This document shows positions 24,336 through 36,190 of a stretch of 64,000 bases of DNA, piece by piece (position 1 is the stretch's first letter; each line of letters begins with the position of its first letter). The notes below the pieces were generated by a model. The model ran no database searches. It worked only from the letters and a program-made list of their open reading frames with translations, and was not told the origin of the DNA. A program made the position numbers and the translations under genes. Source of the stretch: Gnetum montanum (Eukaryota; Streptophyta; Gnetopsida; Gnetales; Gnetaceae); assembly GCA_015680685.1 (NCBI GenBank), contig MNCI01004113.1:1059855-1123854 (forward strand), in the 5' to 3' direction.

Positions 24336-27300
24336 TTAAAATAACTTGTGAAAAAACCATTACCAAAAGTTAATCATAAACCACAGGAAAACATTGAAAA
24401 CTTGCATAAAAAGTTTTGACAAATCTTGCAACCATAGGCCATTCCCACATTCAGTTCCTTCTGTAGCTCTAAGTATATTCATGAAACTATCAACATGAAA
24501 TTTTCCCAAGCAAGACTAACAAATTGATAAAATAGGAAATTTTCAAAGGGCAATATCAAATACTCAATCCAACAATGGTTATTAACAAATTCACATACAA
24601 GCTCCCAACACCAAAATAAAGGATCGCAACTAACATGAAATAAAAGAAAGTTTTACGAGTTAACCCAATGATCTAAGAGTAATACAAGCTACAAATTCCT
24701 CTACTCCAAGCCATTGAGCTTGGGCTGGAACCTCACAAATGGATTGTTATTCCAAAACAACATAATTGCATTCTGTCAAGTGGAGCTAGGCAAACTATTT
24801 TGAAAGCTTTTATAAAATGTTAGAATATTTCATTGCCTCCACAAAACAATGAAGGAGAAACTAAAAATAAAGATGTTCTATATATAATATTGAAAATGAA
24901 GAACAAGAAGAGGATTCCTTTCAAAAAATCAAGTTCAAGGGCCTAGCACATCAAATTATCATAGACTTGCAAGAGACTTTAAAAATGCAACTAGAGCTTG
25001 TTTCTTTAAACTTTAACCTTGAATGGAATTGGCAAATGTTAGTATTCTACATTCATTAGAAAACATAGCTCAATAACTTTCAAAATTAAAAAATTCTAAA
25101 CTTACAATGCTGTTAATTCATTAAAAAAAAAACATTTAATGGCACTACTGTAGTATGATGGCAGAAAACTTCTAAGGACTATCGAAAGAGATAACATTTT
25201 AATATTATAAGTTATGTCATGGAAGACATGCTTAAAATGATATTTTTAGCATTTCATACCAGCAAAATGCAATACAGAATTTCAAGATCTTAAAACAAGG
25301 AGAATTAGATATCCATTCCTACTACTATGATTTTTCATACATATTCCATGGCTTTCTTATAACCAAGCTGCACAACATTTGGGAGAATGAAAGTAGAGTA
25401 CTTGATAAGAAAACATCGTCCTGAATGCTGCAGTTCAGGTGAATGTTATTACTTTCTTTAAAAATAAAGCACCAAAGAGGCAGAGAAAAAGAGAGTCAAT
25501 GAAGTAAAGAATGAAATAATAAAAATTTTTGAAACGAGGTATTTCTATTCAAAATCATTGCTTTCGACAATTGGCCATAAGAAATGGTCTTACACTATGA
25601 TTGAGAATCAACATAGAAACCAAAAGTTAGAAGTTCATGAAAACAATATATTTTTTCTGCCTGTAATAGTTAAACTCCTCTTTAAATTGAAGAACTCACA
25701 AAAGGTCCAATTCCTACGAATGTTCAGATAAGATCATCTTAAGTTGTGGAATCAGCTGTTGACGGTATTAAAATTTTTCAGAAAAATATCTTTTGGATGA
25801 TTGAACTTAGGCAGTAGCTTGAGCATCTTAGTTTGATAGTGAGTGGAACCATCAAGTTAACTATGATAAAGCTTTACATTCAGCACTTCTGTAAATAGTG
25901 TTTTTTTCATTACTTTGGCATAAAATACATCTCCAAGCTTGCCAGCAGATCCTTGCTCTTTCATTTCTTTTAGGTTTTGAAGTGTAATACAATGATAGCA
26001 CCTAGATGTCTGTCATTCAACCATGGTGTTAGCACATGGCTAAGGGTAATGTATGCATCCATGAACCAAAGCAAACAAAAAATTTTATCATTCCTTGTAG
26101 GTTAAAAGCAGAAAAGAAGCAAGGAATTTGAGATCATCATCTTTCAGAAGGTCCTTAAAGAATATTTGCTAAAGAAGATATCTTTTCATCGAAAAGTTAA
26201 TTCTGGTTTGGAAATTTAATTTCTTATGCCTCCAAATCATATCCTTGTAAGTTGAACGCTTCTTTTTCAAATTGTTCAAATATTCTTCCATTCATCTCAT
26301 TTCGGATGATTGCAGAAAAGAGACTAATCTTATTTCTTTCAAAAAGAAAGTTCAGAAAAATCTTAACTAAATCTGAATATTATAAGAAAAACTAACAAAA
26401 ATTCCAACCTTGGATGGCATTGATAGCTTCAAGCATTTCAGGATTAATATAAGATATAGTTCAATTCCCTGCCCCCAAAGAAAATTAAGAAAAAATCTAG
26501 ATTAATGAAATTCTAGTTGCTAAAGGTTAATTGAGTGACATTGCTATGATATGATGGTAGGTGACAATCAAAGGCTATACACCTAGAGAGCATTATATAA
26601 CTGAAAGCTATAGCAGAAGACATATTTAAACAAAGATTTTTAAGAGTTTATACAAGCAAAATCAGGAATCTGAAGGCTTTACAATAATGAGAAACAAAGT
26701 CTATGACTACTCCCTTGACTTTGTTCATACTTAAGCACAACCTAAAATTCCTTGGCTTTTTGATAAAAAGGCAGCACAAGATATAGAAGGATTAACGGAG
26801 AGCATTCACAAAGGGCCTACTATCTTGAATGCTATAATTTTGATGGTTGTGATAATCTGTCTTTAAAACTTGAGTGCTAACTTTATGAAGCAAAAAGCCT
26901 AAGAACTATTAAATTGGCAAGCACAAAGGAAAAACCAACATTGATGAAAGAGGAAAAAGCTAAGAGGCATCTTATCAAAAATAGAAATGACCAATAGTCA
27001 AAACAATAAAATGCTGAAAAGTATAACCAAAGCCAAGGAAACTCTCAAATCAATCATTAAAGAGCCAAGCCTTGAAATCAGACAGAAAAATAAGATCAAT
27101 AAGGTAAACAAAAAGTAATCAAAAGTTTCAGAATCAAGGTATATATTCTATTTAATATTTTCTCTACAGCATACATAGGCATAAGAAATGGGCCATGCAA
27201 AGCTTAAAAATTCATGCACTAGTCAACATTTGAAACAATTCATATCATGTTCTTTGATACTTTATGCTCTCACATGTTTAGAAGGCACTAAACCTCAATT

Positions 27301-27930
27301 TCATAAATGCTTAATGTAAGAAGTTACTTTGGGCAGCAGATGCAAAGTTGACCTTGAGTTGTAAAAGACTCAGCCCTCGACTAGACTTGAATTTCCTAAA
27401 TCTCAAAAATCAGATTTTATTTTGTGTGTTTTTATCTCATTACTAGCAAGATGTGACTCCACTGTTGCTTAAGAATAAGATACACTCAAGTATAGAGGCA
27501 GAAAACCAGTGAATAGATAATCATGATCAACTACAATTAAACTCATGTTCAGAACAAGTCTCACACCAAACTCACAGCTAAATCACACTACATCCTTGTC
27601 ATGTCATTCACATGACCAAAGTCACATCACAGTCATGACTAGCTTGTGCTACTCTCCGGAAATCAATTTTAGCAAGATCACTACCTATTACGAATCACAC
27701 TCAACTCACAAAAGCTAGAAAAGGAAGCACCACAATCCGCAGTGACCTCGTGACCAGTTATTTTTTCAAGCTTTTTTACGAATTGTGAAAATTGATCCAT
27801 TCGTACAATCCAAATTCCAACTGGTGGCTCACTTGAGCTCAAGTTATGGCTACACTTCTAGCGTCCTCAAGCCTTAGTATAATCTCCGCTACACTCCTAG
27901 GTTTTCCACATCACCACCGCATACTTGACA
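24336..27930. other. AT-rich intergenic DNA
   Basis: About 3.6 kb in which I see no gene, element terminus, tandem repeat or RNA. Open frames are short and scattered. Confidence 0.45.
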
Positions 27931-27932
27931 AA

Positions 27933-28960
27933 TGGTATTAAAGCTTAAACAAATAAAGAAGGAAAACATGGCTTTTACCTAAGACATTCCAAGGTGTAGT
28001 GCAATCTTCAATACATCTCAAGATTTTGTCTATTAGTCTCATTTGTTAAAATCATTATTGCAAATTAATAAAGTAAGGAAGTAAGTAAAAAATGGTTTTG
28101 TTATTCCTCCTAATACAAATGCCTTAACAAGAGAGCAAATAAGGAAACTAAACAAGATATAAAGCTAGATGCCTTAGCCAAAATGATTGGTTGTATTAGT
28201 GCTAGTGAGTCAAGCAATGCAAGAATGGTATAAGGACACAGCCAAAGAGTGTTGGAACACCCTCCAAAAATAATATAAGGGCAGAAAGGCAAATAAAAAG
28301 TTCAAGTAGCTAAAAATTAGGATGAAATTTCATAACATGAAAATCATTAAGAGTGAACCTCTTGAGCACATTTGGGAAAGGTTCACCAGTGTACTTAGGA
28401 ATATTGATGAATATAGCTGTAACCACACCATGGAGCAAAAGGTGAAGAAAGCAAGGTAAATGTTGTATGAGGATTATAGGTTTACTTGTGCCATCACAAC
28501 CATAATCAAAACAAAAAACCTCACTGGCTACACCATTAATGAATTGGTGTCATGTCTTAAAGGTCTTGAAGACCTAAAATGATCAAGTTCAAATCATGAA
28601 AATGTCTATGTGCACAAAATCCTCAAACAGGTATGGGCAATAAAAGAAAGGTAAAAGCAGAAATTCCTGGGAAAGAAGTAATTCATCATTCCAAAATCAA
28701 TGCAACAAGATTTCAGCCAAGAGGAAGAGAATCCAGGAGGAAGAGGTCGACAAAGAGGACAAAGATCATATTTCAAGCCAAGGAACAGCTTATTTGCACC
28801 ATCTTCATCCATTCCTTGGTTCAAATTCTGCAACAAGAAAGGCCACTTGGAAGTACAAGAGTTGACAAACGATGGGACTCCAAAATCTCACAATCCAAGA
28901 CTCCAACAAGCAACCCCAAAAAGGTAACTCATCACAACCTAAAGATAAATGCAAACAGGT
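27933..28960 (+). pseudogene. Ty1/copia leader and gag remnant
   Basis: TGGTATTAAAGCT near 27933 is a decayed version of the tRNA-iMet primer site TGGTATCAGAGC. A gag start follows near 27968. Translation with stops ignored gives a UBN2-type copia gag: an AKECWNTLQ-like stretch, then a PLEHIWERF-like and an NLTGYTINELV-like stretch. It ends in an RG-rich tail and a decayed zinc-knuckle CNKKGH near 28830. There are at least eight stops. Pol is absent downstream. Confidence 0.55.
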
Positions 28961-30750
28961 AAATGATGGTTAAAGGTATGGAGATGAGAATATTGCTAAA
29001 GATTATTTAGTGTCATTTGAAATGCTAGATGTTTTACACAAGGCACATGAAAAAAATGCACCATACAACTAAATCTTAATTGTGAGATTACATGAAACTG
29101 CTTATTTTATGTACAAAGGTTTGAAAATCATAATTCATGTGGATTCATTCTATAAAAAGCATGTAAATATGTATCATCAAACATATAATTCTTTCTTTGA
29201 AGCATTTTTTAGCACAAATCAAAGAACATAAATACTTGTAAATAAAAGGGGCTAACGCATTGAAATATCAATAAATAAATAGCAAATTGCTCATATCAAA
29301 AATAAATTCTAAACATGGTACTATTTATAATACATGTATTTGGTATAAAAAGAAATTATTATAAGGTATTATTAACAATTCATAGTGCAACTGTCAACAA
29401 TTTACAACAGGCAATAACTAACTTTACATACTAAATAGTTTTCAGATGTCAAAAAGGAAAATCATGACCAACTGACAGTTATCATGGCAATGTGTTTCAA
29501 TCATAGGTTTCAATATTCATTTCCAATCTAAAGTTCTAGAAAAAGAAGAAATGGATGATTACCTTTTTTTTTCTGTGATTTGGATATTATATATTGAAAG
29601 AGGTACAACAGACATGGTTTTTAACTGTTGTGTCAAAGGAATATTTGTTTTGCCTCCACACTAATGATCACAACTGAATGTCAACATCGCTCGTATCAAC
29701 TAATGGGAATTAATTAATGATTCCAGCTTCTTTTTTTTTCTTTTCATTTTGAACCAAATAATTCATTCTATTCTAACACATTCTAGTTTCTTATTTTTAA
29801 AATATATAGAGAAAATAAAAATGGACATAAACAATAACCATGAATCAAAAGTGAAATCACTACCATGCTCTTCAAGAAAAAAAAAAGGTAAAAATAAGAT
29901 TTTATTCCATTTCTTTAACTCTTGGCTAATTTAGGTAACTGGTTGCTTGCTACATGCCTACACAATGGGTCAACAAAAGTTATAAGTTACAGTTTTATTT
30001 TTATTCATGAGAATGCTATATAATACTATATGTTAATAGCATAAATTTTAAAAAGTTCTTATGCAATGCAACAAATAAAACATAGAAATGTGAAGCAAGA
30101 TCATTTGGCCAACAAAAGATGTTTGTTTCCTCTAATGGATGCATGGGTTCACATGGTTAATAAATAACACTATAAAATGAATAATAATACATGTGTGTAG
30201 ACACATGGAAAAGATCAAGCAAGCATAAAAGGATATGAATAAGCAGGAGGAGGAGGAGGAAAACATATCTTGACCAAGAAGACCCTACTTGTAGTTTATG
30301 AAAATAGTAGAGTTGATATCTACAAAAGACATATACATGCAAACACTTTCCATTGGAATAACGCAAAAGTAAAAATGACTTGTGATGAAATGGATTAAGA
30401 AGTGAAACTCATCCAAAGCAGAAAACAAGTCTGGAACAACATCTATCTTGGAATGCGAGAACATTCAAACAAGCATATGACATACAAAGGTTCACATAAG
30501 ACCATGCCCTCTCTCAACCGGTTACTTGAAAATGAGATGCTCATCATCAAAGAGAAAGGAGATTTCCAATAGGAGAGCTGTATGAACCATCCAACCTGTG
30601 TAGTTAAGATAAATTCTCAAAGAAAGAATTAAACCCAAAACAACGAGTAATGTATCTATAGACAAATAAGACCAAATGTAATAAAGATTCTACCTATGCT
30701 CAATAGAACAAAAACCTCAGTATAGTTTCTAAATAATTCATTGAAGCAAC
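28961..30750. other. AT-rich intergenic DNA
   Basis: No genes or elements recognised. A short (GGA)n run lies near 30245. The left target duplication of the copia element lies at 30750-30754. Confidence 0.45.
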
Positions 30751-30754
30751 AAAG

Positions 30755-31286
30755 TGTTGGAAAAATGAAGCCAAATACATTAATTGTTGTATTTCCTTTT
30801 ATGTGGCATTTAATGTGAGGATGTGTTTTATCCCACATGTATGAGGATTGGGGTTTGGTCCTCATGTTTCTTCATAAATAGAAAGCTTGGGGTAGCCTTT
30901 AGTGTGTGCTTCAAAGTGAAAGCATTGTATCAAGGTTTTACCTTGGAGACGTGAGTCTTGTTGGTGTTGATCTGAGATCTGTTGGAATAACAGATTGTGT
31001 GTTTGAAAAGTTGCAAGGACGGCTTGTGTCCTTAAGAATTAAGAAGAATAGAAGGCAGATCAGCATTGTTGTGGAAGTAGGGTAAAAGGGGCCCGAACCA
31101 CGTAACTCTTTGTGTTCTTGTGCTATTTCCTTTTTACTGTTTTTTCTTACAGTGCAATATTTTGCCTCTAATGATTTGTTCAGATCTGTAAGGTTTTTTA
31201 ATAATTTCTCTAGAGCATTTGTAGCGTGTTTTCAGATCTGTGTTTTTCAGATCTGTATCTAATTGTTTTCATATCTAATTATAACA
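30755..31286 (+). repeat. Copia 5' LTR
   Basis: This LTR is 532 bp with TG..CA termini (TGTTGGAAAA ... TTATAACA). An ATAAATA box lies near 30874-30880. It lacks an internal block of about 75 bp that the 3' LTR has (about 35756-35833). Confidence 0.92.
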
Positions 31287-31288
31287 AC

Positions 31289-31300
31289 TGGTATCGGAGC
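31289..31300 (+). promoter_or_regulatory. Copia primer-binding site (tRNA-iMet)
   Basis: TGGTATCGGAGC lies two bases after the LTR. It differs by one base from the standard plant initiator-methionine tRNA complement TGGTATCAGAGC. Confidence 0.9.
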
Positions 31301-31313
31301 AAGGTTTAAAAAG

Positions 31314-31997
31314 ATGGAGAGGCTACAAACAATGGAAAGATTGGTAGGAAGGAACTGGAACATTTGGAGCATTTTGATGAAGGCTGTTTTAGCACAGAAG
31401 GATTGCCAAGAGGCCCTAGATCCCTCTCAACCAACAGGAATGTCAACTGCTGATTGGAGGAAAATTAAGACTAGGGCATTGTCTTTCATTCATCCTACCC
31501 TAAGCAATGGGATTTTGGCCTCAATCAAATCGGATATGGATCCGCATGATCTGTGGCAAACGCTGAAGAATAGGTTTGACAAAGTATCAGGTTTGAATAC
31601 CTTTCACATTTATCAGAAAGTTTTTAGATGCAAAAAGAGATCTGATTTGTCTTTTTCAGATCATTTGGATGAGATGATAGGAAATCTGAATAAGTTGGAG
31701 GAATATAAAATTGTTATTCCACGTCTAGTTAAATCCTATGCTTTGTTAGACTCCTTACCTGATTCCTGGCCTACAATTGTGACATCTATTACTACTTCTA
31801 TGAGTGTTTCATCTATGACATTTGAACAGGTTGTGTCTACTCTTCAGGATTCAGAAGGAAGAGTAGATGAATCTTTTAGATCTGGAAATGTTCATGTAGC
31901 AGAGGAAAGAGGTAAAAGTAGGAGACGTTTCCCAAGTAGGGGGAGAAGCACGGACAGAGGAGTATCACATGGCAGAACTCAAAGTCAAGAATGTTAG
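31314..31997 (+). pseudogene. Copia gag (UBN2 type), stop inside the zinc knuckle
   Basis: Gag forms the particle and packages the RNA. The ATG at 31314 is preferred over the in-frame ATG at 31263, which lies in the LTR before the primer site. The frame shows a start-proximal NWNIWS motif, an HDLWQTL-like stretch near residue 80 of the product, and a SYALLDSLPDSW motif, all usual for copia gag. A basic, Arg/Ser-rich tail leads to the CCHC zinc knuckle. TAG at 31995-31997 replaces the codon just after its first cysteine. The remaining three ligands are encoded immediately downstream in the same frame. Confidence 0.85.
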
Positions 31998-32018
31998 TAC
32001 TGCAAGAATAAAGGTCAT

Positions 32019-32951
32019 TTGAAGAAGGATTGCTCTGCATGGAAAGCACAGAAAAATAAAGGAAAAGGAAAGGAGAAGAAGTCAGAAGAAGGAACATCAG
32101 AGGTACATGTAGCTGATGAAAACGTCAATTTTCTTATTCAAGAACAATGTACAATGATGGCAGATGGATGTAGCAGTGACATCTGGTTGATTGACTCAGG
32201 TGCCTCCTTTCATATTTGTCCAGATAAGTCTTGTTTTGCATCTTATCATAAAGTTGAATCTAGTTTTGTATATGCTGCTAATGGAAAAGCTTTAAAAGTT
32301 CTTGGAATTGGAAGTATAAGTTTGCAACAAGCAGGGATGCCAAAGGTGACAATAGATAACGTTAGACATGTTCCTGAAGTTACAAAGAAGTTGATTTCAG
32401 TTCCACAGCTGGATGATTCAGGTCTGAATTTCAGTAGTGGAGGTGGGCATTGGAGGATTTCCAAGGGAATCATGACCATTCTGAAAGGAAAGAAGGAGGG
32501 CAGCTTATATACATTGATGGCAGATTCATGCAACTCTATTGCAACAGTTTCTGATACAGAAAATTCTGAAGTATGGCATAGACGTCTTGGACACATTGGC
32601 TGGTCAAGCTTAAAGGTACTTCAAAATCAGACTCTCATTCCTGTATTTTCTTATGCTCAAACTGATTGCAAAAACTGTTTAGTTGGAAAATCTAAGAGAG
32701 TAAACTTTCGTAAGGATTTGGACAACAGAAAAAAAATATTGTTAGAATTGGTTTATTCTGATGTTTGTGGTCCTATGAATCCCATTTCTCTTGGTGGATC
32801 TATTTATTTTGTAACTTTTATAGATGATTGTACAAGGAAGGTTTGGGTTTATATGCTGAAATCAAAAGATGAAGTGTTTTCAGTTTTCAAAACATTTGTT
32901 GCAAGAGTAGAAAATGAAACAGGTTTGAAAAATAAAATGTTTGCAAACTGA
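32019..32951 (+). pseudogene. Copia protease and integrase N-terminal part
   Basis: The first ATG is internal to the polyprotein: reading continues in the gag frame through the zinc knuckle. Protease signature WLIDSGAS has its Asp near residue 59. The pre-integrase zinc domain shows WHRRLGH and CKNCLVGK (near residues 185-225). The first catalytic Asp of integrase is in VYSDVCGP. The frame is lost at about 32926-32931 in an A-rich run, just before the second catalytic Asp. Downstream coding is in another frame. Confidence 0.85.
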
Positions 32952-33681
32952 TAATGGTGGGGAGTACACTTCTAAAGTATTTGCTGATTTTTGCAACATC
33001 AAAGGAATTAGGCACATTCGTACCCCTCCTGGTACACCACAAGAAAATGGAGTTGCTGAAAGATGCAACAGAACATTGCTGGATCGTGCTAGAACAATGG
33101 TTTCAGGTGCAGGCCTACCTAAGACATTTTGGGGAGAGGCAGTTATGACTGCTGCATATTTGGTGAATAGGTCTCCACATTCTTCAATTGACAATGTTGT
33201 TCCAGAAGTTGTTTGGAAAGGTAAAAACGTTTCATACAATCATTTAAGAGTTTTTGGATGTGAGGCATTTATGCATCTTCCAAAGGAAAACAGAACTAAG
33301 ATGGAAGACAGGGCTAAAAGTTGCATATTTGTTGGATATGGAGAAGATGAGTTAGGATTTAGATTTTGGGATCCTGAATTGAAACGTGTAGTGAGATCAA
33401 GGGACATTAAATTCAGAGAAAATGTGATGTTTAGTGAGCTGCAAAAGAAAGACAAGGACAGAAATGGCTCAAAAAGCATAAGGACTCCTCCTAGCGTGAC
33501 TGAAGAAATTGAAAATGATGAAACTCATGGATTTTCCAGATCTGGAAATGTTGGACAACATGCTAAAAGTACTTGGCAGCAAGCTGAGAACTTAGGACAG
33601 CAAGGAGAAAATGCAGGACAGCAAGAAAATGAGGTAGAAGATGATGAACAAGAAGCTATAGATGTGTCTCATTGGGTTTGA
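32941..33681 (+). pseudogene. Copia integrase core, C-terminal part
   Basis: Picks up after the frame break with the second catalytic Asp in TDNGGEY. The catalytic Glu follows in QENGVAERCNR, with NRSPHSS and FGCEAF blocks after it, as in copia integrases. The tail is Gln/Asn-rich with repeated GQQ motifs. It ends at TGA 33679-33681. The same frame stays open for about 60 more codons beyond that stop, so this is a nonsense mutation and not a natural end. Confidence 0.85.
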
Positions 33682-33827
33682 AGGTCAACCAGAACTACCA
33701 AACCTCCTGACAAGTACTCTCCCTCATTGAATTATGTACTTTACAGCGATAATGGTGAACCAGAAACAGTGAAGGAAGCCATGACATGTGTTGATGCCAC
33801 AAAGTGGAAGGCAGCTATGAATGATGA

Positions 33828-35240
33828 ATGGGAATCACTCCAACAGAACAAAACCTGGAGCTAGTTCAATTGCCAAAAGGGAGAAAACCCTTGGAGTGCA
33901 GGTGGCTATACAGAATTAAAGCAGAGGCAAATGGGGAAAAACGTTTCAAGGCTAGGTTGGTGGTGAAAGGCTATGCACAGAAACCAGGTATTGACTTTCA
34001 AAAAAAAAATTCTCCAGCGATAAAACACTCTTCTATACGTTCAGTGCTATCATTGGTGGCCTGCATGGACTTAGGGTTGGAACAACTTGATATAAAAACA
34101 ACATTCCTCCATGGAGATTTGGAGGAGGAAATTTACATGAAACAACCAGAAGGGTATGAAGAACAACAAGGTTCAGGTCTGGTTTGGAGACTGAAAAAGA
34201 GTTTATATGGTTTAAAACAAGCCCCTAGGCAGTGGTATAAAAGGTTTGATACTTTCATGAAGAAGCTATCTTATCAGAAAAACAACCTAGACCACTGTGT
34301 GTATTTCTCTGGAGATATTTCAGGTAAATTTACAGTGTTGTTGTTGTATGTTGATGATATGCTAATTGCTGGAAATGATATAGCAGAGATAAAACATTTA
34401 CAATTGGAAATGGGCCAAGAATTTGCTATGAAAGATTTGGGACAGGCAAAGAAAATTCTTGGTATGAATATTTACAGGGACAGAAAAAGGAAGAAGCTGT
34501 GGTTGAGTCAGGAAGACTACATTGGAAAGGTTCTAAAGTGTTTCAACATGGAGGATGCAAAACCTGTAAGTACACCTTTTTCAGCACAATTTAATTTATC
34601 AAAGAAGGACTGTCCAAAGTCAAAAGAGGATTTTGAAAAGGTTAAAAATATCCCATATACTTCTGCTGTTGGGTCATTGATGTATGCCATGGTTTGTACA
34701 CGTCCTGATATTGCTTATGCCGTTGGAGTAGTTAGTAGATTTATGACCAACTATGGGTGGAATCACTGGTTAGCTGTCAAATGGATTTTAAAATATTTAA
34801 AAGGCACAAAAGCGCATTGCTTATGTTTTGGAGATGCTAATCTGCACATTGAAGACTTTGTAGATGCAAACTTTGCTGCTGATCATGATACAAGACGATC
34901 TTCTACAGGGTGCACATTTATTTTTGGTGGTGCAACAGTGAGTTGGTTGTCACGTCTACAACGACTCGTAACTTTATCTACAACTGAATCAGAGTACATA
35001 ACCCTCACAGAAGCATGCAAGGAGATGTTATGGATGAAGAGATTTTTGCAATCTCTTGGATTAAAACAACAAAGGTATGCTGTGTTTTGTGATAGTTTGA
35101 GTGCAATCCATCTTGCAAAGAATTCTACCTTTCATGCCAGGACAAAACATATAGATGGCCGATTCCACTTCATAAGAGAAATCATAGAGGATGGCTTGGT
35201 GCATGTTCAAAAGGTCCATACAAAGCTCGATGTTTGTTGA
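33828..35240 (+). pseudogene. Copia reverse transcriptase and RNase H
   Basis: A 470-codon frame. RT motifs in order: CRWLYRIK, KARLVVKGYAQ, FLHGDLEEEIYM, SLYGLKQAPRQW and the catalytic YVDDM (near residue 180). RNase H shows DANFAADHDTRRS, STTESEYI and DSLSAIHLAKN, with its acidic residues in place. A frame change at about 33860 separates it from the integrase frame. Another near 35225 removes the usual C-terminus. The catalytic core itself looks intact, which agrees with a young insertion disabled by a few hits. Confidence 0.9.
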
Positions 35241-35355
35241 TGCTTTAACAAAACCAGTGATAGCTGAAAAACACATTTTCTGTAGGAAGAAGCTTGGGAT
35301 AACTGAAGCTTAATCAGAAGTGCACATCTCTTAAAGGCTAATTAGATTTGTCTTC

Positions 35356-35364
35356 AAGGGGGAG
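35356..35364 (+). promoter_or_regulatory. Copia polypurine tract
   Basis: AAGGGGGAG lies two bases before the 3' LTR and would prime plus-strand DNA synthesis. Confidence 0.85.
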
Positions 35365-35366
35365 TT

Positions 35367-35979
35367 TGTTGGAAAAATAAAGCCAAATACATTAATTGTT
35401 GTATTTCCTTTTATGTTGCATTTAATATGAGGATGTGTTTTATCCCACATGTATGAGGATTGGGGTTTGGTCCTCATGTTTCTTCATAAATAGAAGGCTT
35501 GGGGTAGCCTTTAGTGTGTGCTTCAAAGTGAAAGCATTGTATCAAGGTTTTACCTTGGAGACGTGAGTCTTGTTGGTGTTGATCTGAGATCTATTGGAAT
35601 AACAGATTGTGTGTTTGAAAAGTTGCAAGGACGGCTTGTGTCCTTAAGATTTGAGAAGAATAGAAGGCAGATCAGCATTGTTGTGGAAGTAGGGTAAAAG
35701 GGGCCCGAACCACGTAACTCTTTGTGTTCTTGTGCTATTTTCTTTTTACTGTTTTCATTCTGCTTTCATTCTGTTATCACAGCAAATGTTTGCTAGAGTT
35801 TGAAATGTTTTGAGAGTGGTTTATAGTGTTTCTTACAGTGCAATATTTTGCCTCTAATGATTTATTCAGATCTGTAAGGTTTTTTAATAATTTCTCTAGA
35901 GCATTTGTAGTGTGTTTTCAGATCTGTGTTTTTCATATCTGTGTTTTTCAGATCTGTGTTTTCAGATCTGATTATAACA
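35367..35979 (+). repeat. Copia 3' LTR
   Basis: This LTR is 613 bp with TG..CA termini. Compared with the 5' LTR it retains about 75 bp near 35756-35833 and has extra copies of a CAGATCTGTGTTTT unit at 35915-35970. The target duplication CAAAG follows. Confidence 0.92.
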
Positions 35980-36000
35980 CAAAGAATGTATACTGTAACA

Positions 36001-36190
36001 TACATTGATAATGAATTTTGTACAAGTATTTATACTATATAATTTTAACTTCTGTACCAATCCTGGTGCGGATAAGTTAATATTGTGACTTAACATGTAT
36101 TGATAATGAATTTTGTACAAGTATTTATACTATATAATTTTGACTTGTGTAACAATCCTGCTAGGGATAAGTTAATACTGTGACTTAATT
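36001..36190. repeat. 95-bp tandem duplication
   Basis: TTGATAATGAATTTTGTAC recurs at a distance of 95 bp (36005 and 36100). The units differ at several positions. It starts 17 bp after the right target duplication of the copia element. Confidence 0.85.

Larger units (their letters stand above)
30755..35979 (+). mobile_element. Full-length Ty1/copia retrotransposon, defective
   Basis: It has two LTRs in direct orientation, a tRNA-iMet primer site, a gag-protease-integrase-RT-RNase H order typical of copia, and a polypurine tract. The target duplication CAAAG is present at 30750-30754 and 35980-35984. Outside their indels the LTRs differ at roughly a dozen positions by eye, so the insertion is moderately recent compared with its neighbours. 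The coding region has five visible breaks, so this copy cannot make its own proteins. LTR size and domain order suit a Tork/Tnt1-like lineage, which is inference. Confidence 0.93.

Noticed and set aside
31995-31997. TAG in the gag zinc knuckle of the copia element as a programmed readthrough stop
   Set aside because: The position would destroy the zinc knuckle of the shorter product, and four other breaks in the same element show random decay.
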